DNA from: Mesodorylaimus sp. YZB2_4
Taxonomy: Eukaryota > Nematoda > Enoplea > Dorylaimida > Dorylaimidae
Assembly: GCA_030248295.1 (NCBI GenBank)
Contig: JASANH010000875.1
Coordinates: 87,244 to 151,243 of the forward strand
Reading direction: 5' to 3'
DNA: 64,000 nt
The position numbers and the translations under genes are program-made. Below are positions 47,901 through 59,405 of this stretch, piece by piece. Every line of letters starts with the position of its first letter. Within the stretch, counting starts at the first letter, position 1. Under the pieces are notes generated by a model. That model ran no database searches and was not told the origin of the DNA. It saw nothing but the letters and a program-made list of their open reading frames with translations.

Positions 47901-50661
47901 TGTTTGCATTGACCGATCTGATTTTCACACTGTTAGGGAAAGCCATTTTGGAGAGAACGTGTGGAAAATCGAAGCAGACGAGTAGACAAAAGCCTTCGAT
48001 TCTTGACTCGCTTCTGGTCAACTGGACAGCTTTGACCTCATATGATTACGTGATGGAATCTGGAACCGGGAACGCTTTGTTTTTCGTCCATAAGGCATTG
48101 AAATGCCAAATCGAGAATGGCCCCGTTGACGCAGCTACAGGCCACGCTCGGTACAGTTTATCGGAAGAGAACTTGATTAAGGATCAAATCGAATTCGAAG
48201 CAATAGTAAGCTTATCCCTGGATGGGGGCTGGGTCTTGGGGCTGTTAGCTTGGCGGATTGGCAGCATATAATCACCCAGCTCTATTCTGCTTTGTTCGTA
48301 CTAACTATAATCTGCGAATTTTAAGATGAATTGTAAGAAGAAAGGCAACGAAGATTTGAAATTGTGTTGCCTTTCTTCACGCAATCAACAGTAGTTGCAC
48401 AGTGGTTCTGATTGGTTAGGGCCAATTTGCCACTAATAAATCAGAAATTGATGAGCACGCAGGGCTAGTCCTGAATGCTACTGCGTTAGCAACATGAGCT
48501 TCAGATCGATACCTGCCTCGTTATTTGCAAAAATGCAAAATTTGTCCTGGTTTCACTCTGTCATGCTTTCAGACGCTTCGAGTCATCCCTCCATCGATGG
48601 ACACCGGCGACCCAGAAACACTTCCGTGTCGTGTTATCACATGCGACACAGTCAGCCAAGTCAAATCAAAAATTTTGGATGTCTTGTACAAGAATGCACC
48701 ATTTAGTAGTCGCCCATGCGTGGAAGATCTTGAACTGGGTATGTTGTAATTCTTGCTTATGGACTGCCTGCTTGGATCATAGTTTTTTCAGAGTGGAGAT
48801 CTCCTCACACCAGAACTGGCATATTCTTACAAGATGACTTATTCAATGGAATGGGAACTGCATCGTGCGCTGATCACTGGCGTCAATTGAATACGATCCA
48901 GCATTATGGAATCCTGAATAATGCCATTGTAGCCGTATTCGTCAAGATGAGGTCGAACTATCCGTTTGCAGGTATAGATATATTTTCGTGATCCGATACT
49001 CTGAAGTGTGAGTAGTTCCTGTGTAGGTTAGTGGTTGCGGTCTGACCCCTTGTCCACTGACTCGGTTCTAGGGGACTCTAGGTTTGGCTGCCATGCTGTG
49101 TGAGAAATCGCAATCCTGCTAGTATGCTATAGTTCTAGGGTTGTGCTGAGACCATTACGAGCCATAGCCCGACTTATACCACAGTCTCGGTAGCGGCCAT
49201 TCTCGATGCCAGTAGACTAGATATTTCCTCATCCTAGGCTCACAACAACCAAAGAGGACTGGTCAGGCTTACTATGCCTCAAGCACACACAACCATCACG
49301 CTGCCTTGGTCATGTCATGTCCTGTCATACTTTATCCATAGCCAAGCACCATGCAGCGCTTTCGAGGGCTTGGTTCGAATGTCTAGTAAATCCCGCTCTA
49401 ATCCTCCTCTTTTTCAGATGACTCCAACACGTACATGTCGATCAGTTCGTCCACGTATTTACTTTCTGGCTCCTCTCTGTCGAGCAGTTCCAGCCCATGC
49501 GCTAATGCCAACGCGCTGTCGAAGCCAAAACGGTACTCCAGTGCCAGCACACAGTGGCCTCGTCAATCGGAAAAGGCACTCGGATCAATCAGATATTGGC
49601 ATTTGGTCAAACCAATCGGACTCGATTCAGGGTGCATTTCGCCACGATCGAATGCTCACGTACCCGAAATCTACTTTACACGATTACTAGCCACTAAGGG
49701 CACTGTCCAACAATTCATCGATGATTTCTTCGCTTCCCTCCTTACCAAAGTCGATTCTTCATTTCCTTTGCCATTGAAATTCATGTTTGACTTTCTGGAC
49801 AACGAAATCAGTCAATCGGGGGCCAGCGATCCGACTCAAGTTGCGCAATCGTGGAAAACAAATATTTATTTCTTAAAATACTGGTCTCATCTGATTAAAA
49901 ATCTTGATTCACTGGTGGATGTTGAAAGGAAGCCGACTTTGGACACGTGTATGAAAGTGATAGATCAACTGTTGAGCGACATTTGTACATATCCTGAAGA
50001 ACGCCTAGGCAAAGACTGCCCATCGAATAAGCTGCTTTTCGCCAGAGATCTGCCCAAATATCGCCACATGCTAGCACGATTCTTGGCTGATGTTGGACGA
50101 CTACCTCGAGTCGATGAACATCAAATGAAATTAAAGATGTCCCAATTGTCAAAAACTCACGGACACGATCTGCACAATGCAGGAGCGGTGCAAGAATTGT
50201 TCACTTATATTGTTAGGTACAGACAACAGGTGAGTAAGCGAGCTGTGTCTGGTTTGTCCGGCCCATCTTGAAAACTGGTGCCTGTATCTCCCTCTTTCTG
50301 CCTTTTGGCTGTCACGACTAGGCGCTTTCAAGGGAAGCAAAGCAGGTTTAGCAGATATAGCACTGCACTTGTGCTATGTACAGTAGTCCTGCACGCCACA
50401 CGTACACGTGCAGTATGGACAGTGGAGGATCAGTAAGATCTGCCGTATGGAATCCCCTATGCACGCACGGGCTTGAGCACTTTTAAAGAACCATTAGCCC
50501 TTTTTTGGTTTATCTATTTTACCTGGGCCTGCAGCACCTAAAATTTCTGTTTTCAGGTCCTGGATGCTTTATCAGCAGATCCTCACGAAGTTGAAATGAA
50601 CTCGTTGAAGCAAAGATTCGAACGTATTTCCGGCTGGGCGGGTCGACAGTCTGTTGTATGA
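41988..50661 (+). CDS. Plexin (semaphorin receptor)
   Basis: Fourteen exons (41988-43118, 43177-43368, 43520-43708, 43786-43886, 44039-44461, 44616-45033, 45089-45173, 45236-45555, 46189-46433, 46486-48205, 48573-48738, 48792-48971, 49418-50229, 50557-50661) join in frame to 2028 residues. Order: signal peptide 1-18 (MAVALWVIVSFLFQPVNS), sema domain to about 500, PSI at 510-550 (CLASNDPYCGWC), PSI at 680-700, PSI at 852-880, four IPT/TIG repeats about 890-1330, transmembrane helix 1353-1376, then the split RasGAP-like domain with LLHNKQFL, GHARYSLSEENLIKDQI and PEIYFTRLLATKGT. Plexins bind semaphorins and remodel the cytoskeleton through Rap/Ras GAP activity. The C-terminus QSVV fits a class I PDZ ligand. 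Two tRNA genes sit antisense in intron 8. A TTTTAG acceptor lies 47 bases before the ATG. Confidence 0.96.
45627..45713 (-). tRNA. tRNA-Thr (AGU), 13-base intron
   Basis: On the - strand all arms pair: acceptor GCCGCCG with CGGTGGC (one G-U), D arm GCTC/GAGC, anticodon stem CCAGT/ACTGG, T arm GCGAG TTCGAAT CTCGC. The anticodon loop is CTAGTA..A with anticodon AGT and a 13-base intron after position 37, the canonical site. Lies inside plexin intron 8, opposite strand. A and B boxes are intact, so polymerase III transcription is likely. Confidence 0.93.
45858..45949 (-). tRNA. tRNA-Thr (AGU), 18-base intron
   Basis: Second copy, 144 bases from the first and nearly identical in mature sequence. 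The acceptor stem is GTCGCCG/CGGCGGC with one U-G pair. Same AGT anticodon and same intron site, but the intron is 18 bases and unrelated in sequence to that of the other copy. Also antisense within plexin intron 8. Confidence 0.92.
49326..49371 (-). mobile_element. SINE-A tail fragment in plexin intron
   Basis: About 46 bases match the 3' part of SINE-A (GGTGCTTGGCTATGGATAAAG on the - strand, with CCCTCGAAAGCGC before it). The tRNA-like head is absent. Lies in plexin intron 12. Confidence 0.6.
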
Positions 50662-52167
50662 ATATCAGTTCTCTCTGATAATCATTATTGCGTCCTTTTT
50701 CGTGCTCTCTGTACTGTACTGTAGTTTAGGCAGCCAGAGAAAACAGTTTTGTATCAGCATTTGTGCAGCGTATAATCTAGCAGCTAGTCGCAGGTCTCTG
50801 TCAGTGGTTTTTTTACATATTTGCTGCTCATTTTTTTTTTGCTGCTCATAATAGTCGTGTTAATCACTGGTAGTAATGACTGATAATCGTGATCACTGGT
50901 TGCACAATTACTCGAGCGTTATGTACGTGGATTCCAGAACATTCTCAAATGCGAAGCAGATCACTACAGGGAAACGTCTGATCATTCCAAAGCACACTTT
51001 TCAAGCGCCATCGCACCGCATCCGAGGAGTCGCAGTGGCTCTCGGTCAGTTGGTTAAAAAGGCCTTGGTCCCGCACTGCTTAGTCAGCAACCCTGACCGG
51101 GAGGCCGCAGTTCTGTTCAGGCTGAGGACGGCAGTTTAATAAGCCCGTTCGCAGAGTGGAAACCTGTCTTCGACGCCGATTTAGTAAGTCCGTCGCTGGG
51201 CTTTCACACCTGGCTTTGGGCGACTCACCCAGTACCGTCAAGTGGCGGACGCCTAACGAGTAGAGAATCAGCTCGAACACTAGTCCCTCCTAGGTCCCTC
51301 CTCTCGCCCAGTATCTTCCTAGACGCTGCTTACGATTGACTTGTGTCAAACACTATCTTCTCAACTTTTGTTGTCCTCTTCCAGCTTTTGTACGCAGTCA
51401 GACATGAAATGTCTCAATGTGCCTGCTTGAGGAAACAAAGCTGCTGGAACCTTGTTTGTGCAAATCTCTAGGAGACACCAGTCACGAATAAAGAAAGAAA
51501 AACTGCTTGCTGCCAGAAAACTCAAAGTTAATTGACTGACGCACTGACTCATTGACTCACAAGGCTAAAAAAAAACAGTTTACGACAACTGGCAAGAAGG
51601 AACTTTGTTTGTAATAGCTGATATGCACTTACTTTTAAATTTTTACATGTAGAACAGTACCAGGGCAGAGGCCATCAATCTGATTCTCATCTGGCTAGTC
51701 AACTCAGTGTACAAAAAACCTCTTTCCTCTCAACTCGGACGTCTGGTGTCATTTTGCTGTCTGTCCACCAATTTTCACTCTATCTTACGGGTCATCTAAC
51801 AGTATCCTACTTTTAATGAACGATTATAACACTGCTACTGATTGAGAGCAAAAGCCAAGTTCACAAAACTTTTTTCTAGCAAGTTAACTTGACGCAGTTT
51901 CTTTCTTCGTCCAATGAAACGCTGTGTGGTTGCTGACAGACCACAGGTGCTGACTCGGCATCGCCGAGTGGACATGCTGGAATGGAAGCACAAAGGTCGA
52001 ATATGAGTATCCGTACTACACACATATCTATATCTACAGGAGGTGGAGGTGGCATTGCCTATTGCAGTCACACTGTGCTTACAACACCCTCCCGCCCGCG
52101 CTATCAATTTTCCTGCTCCACTCTTTTCCACCTCCATGATGTTAACCTAAGGCAAGCTGCGGCAATT
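50662..52167. other. Intergenic with SINE-B-like copy
   Basis: About 1.5 kb containing the 3' end of plexin and a SINE-B-like element (about 51010-51275). Remaining sequence unremarkable. Confidence 0.5.
51010..51275 (+). mobile_element. SINE-B-like copy
   Basis: An A-box-like TCGGTCAGTTGGTTAAAAAG is followed by a diverged body. The later part (TCGCTGGGCTTTCACACC, CCAGTACCGTC, TAACGAGTAGAGAATC) matches the bodies at 8820-8850 and 61030-61100. Assignment to the same family is tentative. Confidence 0.45.
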
Positions 52168-55100
52168 TCAAGTGTGTTTCTTACGTAATAAGCTGGCCTT
52201 GCAAACTGTGTATTCACAGTCGTCATCGGCGCAGCAGAGGTCGATCACAGAGCATTCTGAATCATCTTGGCATTTTCGTTGAGCCTTGTCACAATTGGCT
52301 GGATTTGAGACTGCAGTGACATTTCGAACTGGGCAATATCGTCGTGTAGCATTAGAAGCTTGTTCGCCTAAAAAAGGAAATTCAGCTTCTGGCTCTGTTT
52401 TATGCACAGTACACCTACATATATTGGGCGTGGCTTGAAATGAAGAGGGAAATCGCTTTTAAAGCTATGAAACACTGATATGGCCAGGGAGAAATGGTTT
52501 CAAAATCAGCCCCTACACCGCTCATTTTTAATCAGAGTACTGAAGGAGCCAACCGCTCGGATCAAAGCTTTACACGAACACTGCTGACATGTTCAGAACT
52601 TTGCACCATCAAGTACACATGTCAGATTGGCATGCTATTCATCTATAGCCTTTCATCTACTCGTATGCCACCTGCTACACATTTTCAGGCTACTTGCACA
52701 CGGCTGCTTCACAGTCGATATCTGGACAACAAGATTCGCCAGTGGCGCAATCATCATCATAACTGCATTTTTTGAGGCTGCTATTACAACTCGCTGGTTT
52801 GCTAGTTGCGGGTTCCTGAGCCGGGCACATATGTGCTCGTGTCCCTTGAACATCTTGCGGTTGAGCTAAATACAAGCAGGGTTAAATTAGAGGCAATATT
52901 AAGCGTACTGTCTACTTCATGATCCAGCAGATGGTACTGTCAATGAGCCAGCACTTCGTGCTCCAGTTTGGGACGTGACGAATGAGGATGACGTATAGCA
53001 TAGATGAGCAAAGATGACTCCTGGATCATGCTATTAGCAACTTACGGAGCGCAGCTTTTTTGCACACGGCTGCTTCACAGTCGATATCTGGACAACAAGA
53101 TTCGCCAGTCTCGCAATCATCATCGTAGCTGCATTTCTTGAGGCTGCTATTGCAGTTTGCAGGATTTTTACTTGCTTTGGGGTCTCGACCTGGGCACACA
53201 TGTGCTCGCGCTTGAGCATCTTGCGGTTGAGCTTAATACAAGCAGGGTTAAAGTAGAGGCACTACGTATTATTGTACGTGCCGTCTGTCATACTTCTTGC
53301 TCCTGGTGGCCCTGGCAATGAGCCAGCTAGGATGCGACTTTAGAAAAAGTTTTCCCTTTGGCTTACATAAAAGAAACTTTGTACTCAGTAAGAGAAGCGT
53401 GTTGCCACATTCTTTGTTTTCTACTGGCTGAATGCACTGTTTGAAGAATAAAATAAGGAGCTGAGAGTATTTTCAACTTATTCCTTTTTTAAGAGCAGTT
53501 TTTTGGCTTCTACCGACAGCCTGCTACCCCAATTGATCAAGTGCACAAGAGAGGCAGATTCATTTTATTGTAATTCGCATCCTTGCGTCCTTGAGAAAAA
53601 TCAAAAACCAGACTAGAAAGAACTTACCCGTCGTGTGATTTGCTCGCAATGGAGGTACCACATTGTCAGAGCCAGGGACTTCTTTCGGAGGTACAATATC
53701 TGAGAAAAGAGGGTGCATCAGATGAGTGCATTGGGGAAGATTATGTCCATACCTGCCGGGAGGTTTATTGGTATTGGGGCCTCTTCACTACCAACTGGCA
53801 AGGGGAGAATAGCGGGCGTTCCTGTTCCAGTAGCATTAGTTTCTCCAGCACCCCCTGAGGAGCACAAAATTTGTATTCTAGCGCATGAAGAAGGGCAAGA
53901 AAACATACTCGGCTCTTGTTGAGTAGCAGCGTCAATGGAAGCTGAAATAAGTTAGTGAATGAGGTCCACTTCTCGCACTTAAATTTCCTGCTTACCCGCA
54001 TTGATGCGATCAGTTGGGGCGGACAAGACTGCTGAAATAAAAACAGTGTAGAGACGAAACGACAGCTAGAGTACAGTCTACGGCCATTCAATACTGACCT
54101 TTTTTGCACACGGTTGCTTCACAATCGTCATCGGCGCAGCACAATTCGTTAATAGGGCACTCAGCATCGTCGTTACAGGTCTTCAAGCTCTTGTTGCAAT
54201 TGGCGCGATCAGGCTTCGTATTAGGGTCCCGAGCGGGGCATACGTGATGTTCTTGAGTCACTGGAGTATTTTGAGGTTGAGCTAAACGGGAACAAGACGT
54301 CAAGGTCAACTGATAAGCACATCGTCTTTTGTACCTTCTGAACCTGAACTTGCTGGCAGTACTGCGCCAGCGTCACTTACTGTCACTTTTGAAGCTATAA
54401 AACAATATTATGATAAGAGACACAGTTTCAAAATCAGCCACCTACCCAGGTCATTGTCAGACTTCTTGCACACAGTTGATTCACAGTCGATATCTGGACA
54501 GCAAGATTCGCCAGCGGCGCAATCGTCATTGTAGCTGCATTTTTTGAGGCTGCTATTGCAGTTTGCGGGATTGGAAGTTGCATTAGGGTCTTGAGCGGGG
54601 CACGCATGAGTTCTGGGTGCTTTTGGTTGAGCTAAAAAGTACTAGCGATAAGATGATATGATATAAGCAATGATGCAAGTTTTCACACCAGATGATGATG
54701 ACGATGCTGGTGGTGAACCTAAAAAATGTACAATCAGATGATTTTAAAGAAATATCAGGCCACGGGAACTGACCAGCCTTGGAAGCTTGTTTGCAGATGG
54801 TTGCTTCGCAGTCATCGTCAGCACAGCACAATTCTCCTGATGCACATTCCGCATCGTCATTGCACCTCTTTTTATTCTTGTCACAGTTTGCTGGGTTTGG
54901 TTGGGTAGTCCGTGCTGGGCATGTTCCCTTTTCCACATTCTGTGGTTGACCTTGAATTGACTCGGCTGAAAGAAAGCAACAAAAGACTGTTTTGAAAGTA
55001 CGGCAATAGAAGAAAGAATAAAATGGATTACCCAGAGATGGCGACCCTTCCGTGCCTAGAGAAGGTGTTTCTGTACTTCGCAACGGGGGTACGACTTCTG

Positions 55101-56470
55101 CAGAAAAGTTGCAGTTAGAGCGTTTTCTCTGTGATTTTTACTGTAGATAAATATCTAGACCATACCAAATACAGTTACCGCCTTCTTGCACAATGTGGCC
55201 TCGCAGTTATCATCGGCGCAACACAACTCGTTAGTTGCACATTCAGCGTCGTCGCTGCACTTTTTTAAACTTTTGTCACAGTTGGCTGGATCAGGCTTCG
55301 CATTTGGGTCTCTCGCAGGGCAGGCCGAAGGAGATCTAGCAGGCGTAGCTAAAACAGAGAAGTAGGAGATTGCTTCTTAGATTGGTAAATGTTTAGAGCC
55401 CCTATCACCACCGCCAACCTCTGTTGGCAGTTCTGAAGTACCCTCAGAGTCAGACGGAGTGGTTGGAACCAGCTATTGGTGTCCCTGTCGCTACTTCGCT
55501 TGGACAACCTAAACCGTAACTTCATCAAAAAAATCCATTTATCACCTGAACACGCTGAAATGGTCTGAACACAGTTTCTCTCTTTATCGACCACCTTAAG
55601 TAAGGCGCAGTCGGCTGGGAGCTTTTCGTCTCCTATCGGGCACGCTATAAAATCATAATTTTTCTAACTTTGTGCTATTGTTGCAAATGCAATCATACTT
55701 ACGCAATAACTTATCCTTGCACACATTCTTTCCGCAAGGTGCATCAGGGCAGCACAGTTGTGTGATAGCACAGTCCTTATGAGTGGTACACACGCGACCA
55801 CGCAAGCCGCAGTCAAAAGGTGCCGTTTCGTTGTACAATGGGCAATAGACCCCTGGATTGAATGTGTTTTCCTGCTGAGTGGCCTCGTCGATAGATGCTA
55901 AAAATATAGAAGCTGTTAACTTTTACGCGTTGTTAATTGCCACTCAAAACTGTCATTGCGAGAAACTAAACTAGTTACTCGTACCTGCTGTTGTAATTCC
56001 TGGGCCTTCCGATGTTCCAGCACCTGAAACGAGGAGTGCGGTACCGACTACCTATTTTCAAACAATCATTTCCAAACCAGTTTTCTCCAACACCATCGTC
56101 ATGGTCAGACCAAGGTCAAGGGCCTGTTCAGAGTGGACCCAATGACTGCTCTGGTAAAGTTTCTTGCTGGGGTTCTAAGGCACTCGAAACACACTTGCAT
56201 CCACCAACTTACCCGTCTCAGGCTGTCCATCTCTACAAACCACGCCAATCGTATAACAGTTTTGGTCGGCTACCAAATTTTTCCTTAATGCACATCCAGG
56301 CGGTGGCAAATGCAATGGCCCTGACGACGGGCATACTACAATAAAGAGACATTTGCAAGCGCTGCCCGGTTTTGCATTATTTACGACTTACATGGAATTT
56401 CTTGGCCATAAATAACGCCTAATAATGAGACGCAAAAGAAAACATTTCGAAACACCCCAAGTCTTCTCAT
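52168..56470 (-). CDS. Secreted multi-WAP-domain protein
   Basis: Many small exons on the - strand. Start chosen at 56470, where MRRLGVFRNVFFCVSLLGVI forms a signal peptide (exon to 56392). Exon 56335-56213 and one at about 55640-55560 hold four-Cys half modules (CP..CAL..NC..C). Eight modules have the eight-Cys WAP pattern CP-C-C-x5-C-x5-CC-x4-C-x4-C, at about 55860-55700, 55350-55175, 54965-54774, 54631-54456, 54281-54100, 53232-53044, 52866-52690 and 52369-52168. Short Gly/Pro/Ser linker exons lie between them. Exon borders that I checked are phase 1 on both sides. WAP proteins are usually protease inhibitors or antimicrobials. The seventh module ends in TAG (52690-52692), so the eighth module exon may be an alternative end or dead. 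Confidence 0.8.
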
Positions 56471-57629
56471 TGCAGACGGATAATAATAGTTTAGTGCACG
56501 CGTTGGCCAGGAAGCAGCAGTTGCCACCAATCTTGATCTCACTAATGCCAACTGAGGAACTGTCTGTTTTCGATGGGTAGGTTTCGCCGACTCGCCTCCT
56601 CCTAACTTCGATGTGGGGCGGTTTTTTGGGTACCTATATGGCACGACCGGACTGCGATGTATTCCTTTTCGACACGCCGGTAGAGTCTCTTCTTTTGTAT
56701 ATTGAGTAAATCGAATACAGTCTTCGCGCCAGGGGGTCGTCGCGCAGACTGGAATCCTACTCGTAATCGAACCAATCATAAATAGACTGAAAACGAACAG
56801 ACCCAGTTTAAAAGTAAGAAGAGCCCAGATTTTTGTTGTTGTACGTAATTTAACTATTGTCTACTTTCGATGAACTACTCATGATGTCTTCGAGAATTAC
56901 TTACATTCCTGTGTTTGAATGCGCCCAAACATGGCCTGGCCAAGAGAAATAGGGAAAGGATTGTTGAAGATGAAAATCGGGTGCGGGCGGTTGACAGAAA
57001 AACTGGTGCATAACGTTACAAAGACAATATCTTATCAAAATCAACATTTTTATTTTCTTTGACGCAATATTACGGAGTCACGCTTTCTAAAGTTGACCAA
57101 CTTTGGATCATAAAAGGACCTGTCTTTCCGATGGACAGACTCACTAATCGTGAGAACAAGAACTGCAAGAATTTCACCATTTTACATGCTCTTCCCCCCG
57201 CCAACAAGTTGCTCTTGTCGTAACAGACGATTCCTGAATGTCAGAAAAGAACCTGTTTTTTGGTTTTCTAAACTCGAAAATCGAGTCATAAAAATTGTAC
57301 AGCACGCAAAGGTTCAGAACTGGAGTACTTGGACTCATCAATCATGTATCATCAAGAAGCCAGTCAAAACCTTGAAGACTTGACAAATTTCATATAGCTA
57401 ATATTGAGCAGTCCGACATGCCTTTTTGCATCTATCTTCGAGTAGAACAGCAGTTGTCGCTTTTTCATTTCCACTCGAAGGTTAGACGCGCGCCGGGTCG
57501 AGTTGAAGTGAGACGATATTTTTGAAGGTGTCGAAATTGCGAAATACTGATCTAAGGTGGCGAAAAGAGTGAAGAGTACTTTTGTTGATTAGACACGTTA
57601 TTCAGGAGTTTTATAGACACTAGAAGAGA
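56471..57629. other. Intergenic between two minus-strand genes
   Basis: Upstream region of the WAP gene and 3' region of the sulfotransferase gene. The WAP frame stays open upstream of 56470 but lacks a signal peptide there, so I take it as untranslated. Nothing else recognised. Confidence 0.45.
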
Positions 57630-58682
57630 CTACTTCAAAGTCCAATCGAAAGTACGATTTGTCAAGTCATAAAACAAGCGATTGAAAGGTGCGAAAAAAT
57701 TTCCAAGCTTTTCTTTCACTTGTTGACTAATGTTCACGTGCGGTCTGCCTTTCGTCTCGCCCAAACATTTCGCACCATCTCTCGGATGTCGATAACAATA
57801 AAATCCTTTAGTACTATTATAATACAATTGCTGAGCATCAATTTTATGTTGCAATCCAAGAAATGTTTCTACTTTTCGTAATTCGCTTAAAGGATCTTGC
57901 ACAAATCGATCACCATCCACTAAATGAATACTATCCATTGAAAAATAATTTAACCATCGACGTAAATGTTTGTAATAAAGACTATTCCGTACTGGTTTAT
58001 AACACGAACGTACACGACCAGTTCGCTGATCAATGACCATTCCTTCGAATGGTTCGTGAGGTTTGCCTTTGGCCATTTTTGTCATATGAACCTGAGTATA
58101 GTCGGACACCGTTCGTCGCACAGGTTCGCGCACAATCAATAATAAACGAATGCTATCATTCAATTTGAAAATACGTTCAGGTGCTAATGGATTCACAAAA
58201 TATGCTGGTGTTTTTTCTATAGTTACTTGATGTGGTAATGAGTAGGGCATACGACGCCTGTACCATTCTACTCCTTTCGCATAGACGTGATCACGATCGA
58301 AGAAATGTAATTCGTGATCAGCTGTACGAATGTCCGGGTGTAAATTAAGGAATTCTAATAGAGCTCTTGTCCCACATTTCCTGGCACCGATGATTATGCA
58401 TGCTGGGAGACGCTTCGATTCGCCTGGTAGACGGGGAAAGTCATTGGGGTGAGTGTCAGTCACGGAGTCCATGTCATCATCGTATTCGCCACGTGCCGAT
58501 TGTTGACTCCACTGATTCGAACTTGTTTTCTGAGGATTATTCGAGTCAAGATTAGATAGGGGACTAATATGGTGAACAGAATCATTGGGATGCCAAACAA
58601 AAAGGATAAGCGTGATAGACACGATAAATGCGGCGAATGTAATTATGGAACGTAAACGACGAAAGCACTTTTGCCATGTCAT
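57630..58682 (-). CDS. Heparan sulfate 3-O-sulfotransferase
   Basis: Intronless, 350 residues, a type II Golgi membrane enzyme. It transfers sulfate from PAPS to the 3-OH of glucosamine in heparan sulfate. Start at 58682 gives a short basic cytoplasmic end and a membrane anchor at about 13-30 (IITFAAFIVSITLILFVW). The PAPS 5'-phosphosulfate loop is IIIGARKCGTRALLEFL (K102), the 3'-phosphate site is LLIVREPVRRTVSDY, and the catalytic region has TIEKTPAYF. The family disulfide is present (GFYCYRHPRDGAKCLGETKG). The loop usually reads GVRKGGTRALLE; here the first Gly after Lys is Cys. The frame is open upstream to about 58870, so a longer N-terminus is possible but lacks a better anchor. Confidence 0.92.
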   Translation of the reverse strand: MTWQKCFRRLRSIITFAAFIVSITLILFVWHPNDSVHHISPLSNLDSNNPQKTSSNQWSQQSARGEYDDDMDSVTDTHPNDFPRLPGESKRLPACIIIGARKCGTRALLEFLNLHPDIRTADHELHFFDRDHVYAKGVEWYRRRMPYSLPHQVTIEKTPAYFVNPLAPERIFKLNDSIRLLLIVREPVRRTVSDYTQVHMTKMAKGKPHEPFEGMVIDQRTGRVRSCYKPVRNSLYYKHLRRWLNYFSMDSIHLVDGDRFVQDPLSELRKVETFLGLQHKIDAQQLYYNSTKGFYCYRHPRDGAKCLGETKGRPHVNISQQVKEKLGNFFAPFNRLFYDLTNRTFDWTLK

Positions 58683-59255
58683 GACAAGGCCTTGCTGGAT
58701 TCCACATGTCCACTCTGAGACCCCTTCGAATGTCCAACGTCGAGAATAGGCAACGATTTCTAAACGATAGATGCACGTGGATTTGAATTGGAAAATAGAA
58801 GAAAATAGCTCAAGGCGGTAAAGAGGATATAGCAAAAGAAAAACTGTCTTGACGTGTGGAAAAGTCAACAAAAATATTTGAGCTAAAAGCCGCGAATCTA
58901 ATTTCGCAAGTGGCTAGCACACGAGAAAATCTGGCCTGCCAATAAGCTTTTCTAAAAGGACCGCCCTTGGGAGACGGCTAAACTTACATGAGGATGTGAA
59001 ATGGGGCGGCAGTGAACTTTAAAGTTAAAACTAAAAGTACACAAGAAGGCGAGCAAGAAGCTTGCTTTTGCCTTCTGGCATTCTGGCCGTCTAGTCGAAA
59101 TCTCGAAATCTACGAGACGTGAGTATACGTATATTTCGTAAAAAGCACCCCATGACTACACAAACCTTCTTAGCGCCTTGCTGTGTCCGCCTATTAAAAC
59201 CGATTCGATCGCGAGACTGAGTCAAGGCAACGAAACCTTGGTTAGGTTGAATGAA

Positions 59256-59405
59256 ATGAACATTTCTTTCAAAATCCTACTCATACTTATTTTTTTCTCG
59301 TCTTTAAAGGGGCAGTTGTTCTCTAAGACAAGAAAATTCCAACCATCTCCGAAATCCTTCACTCAGTGCTTCGATGAAGTGGCCTGCACTCGCGTTAAAA
59401 GATAG
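59256..59405 (+). CDS. Possible small secreted peptide precursor
   Basis: A 49-residue frame opens with a good signal peptide (MNISFKILLILIFFSSLKG). The remainder, about 30 residues, starts with QLFSKTR and contains one Cys pair, QCFDEVAC (five residues between), then TRVKR and a stop. A basic KR end and a small Cys ring resemble neuropeptide or peptide-hormone precursors. I recognise no known family, and a frame this short can arise by chance. A further exon past an unseen donor is possible. Confidence 0.35.
   Translation: MNISFKILLILIFFSSLKGQLFSKTRKFQPSPKSFTQCFDEVACTRVKR

Noticed and set aside
49021-49100. tRNA-like GGTTAGTGGTTGCGG segment in plexin intron 12
   Set aside because: A possible A box is present but no convincing B box or cloverleaf follows.
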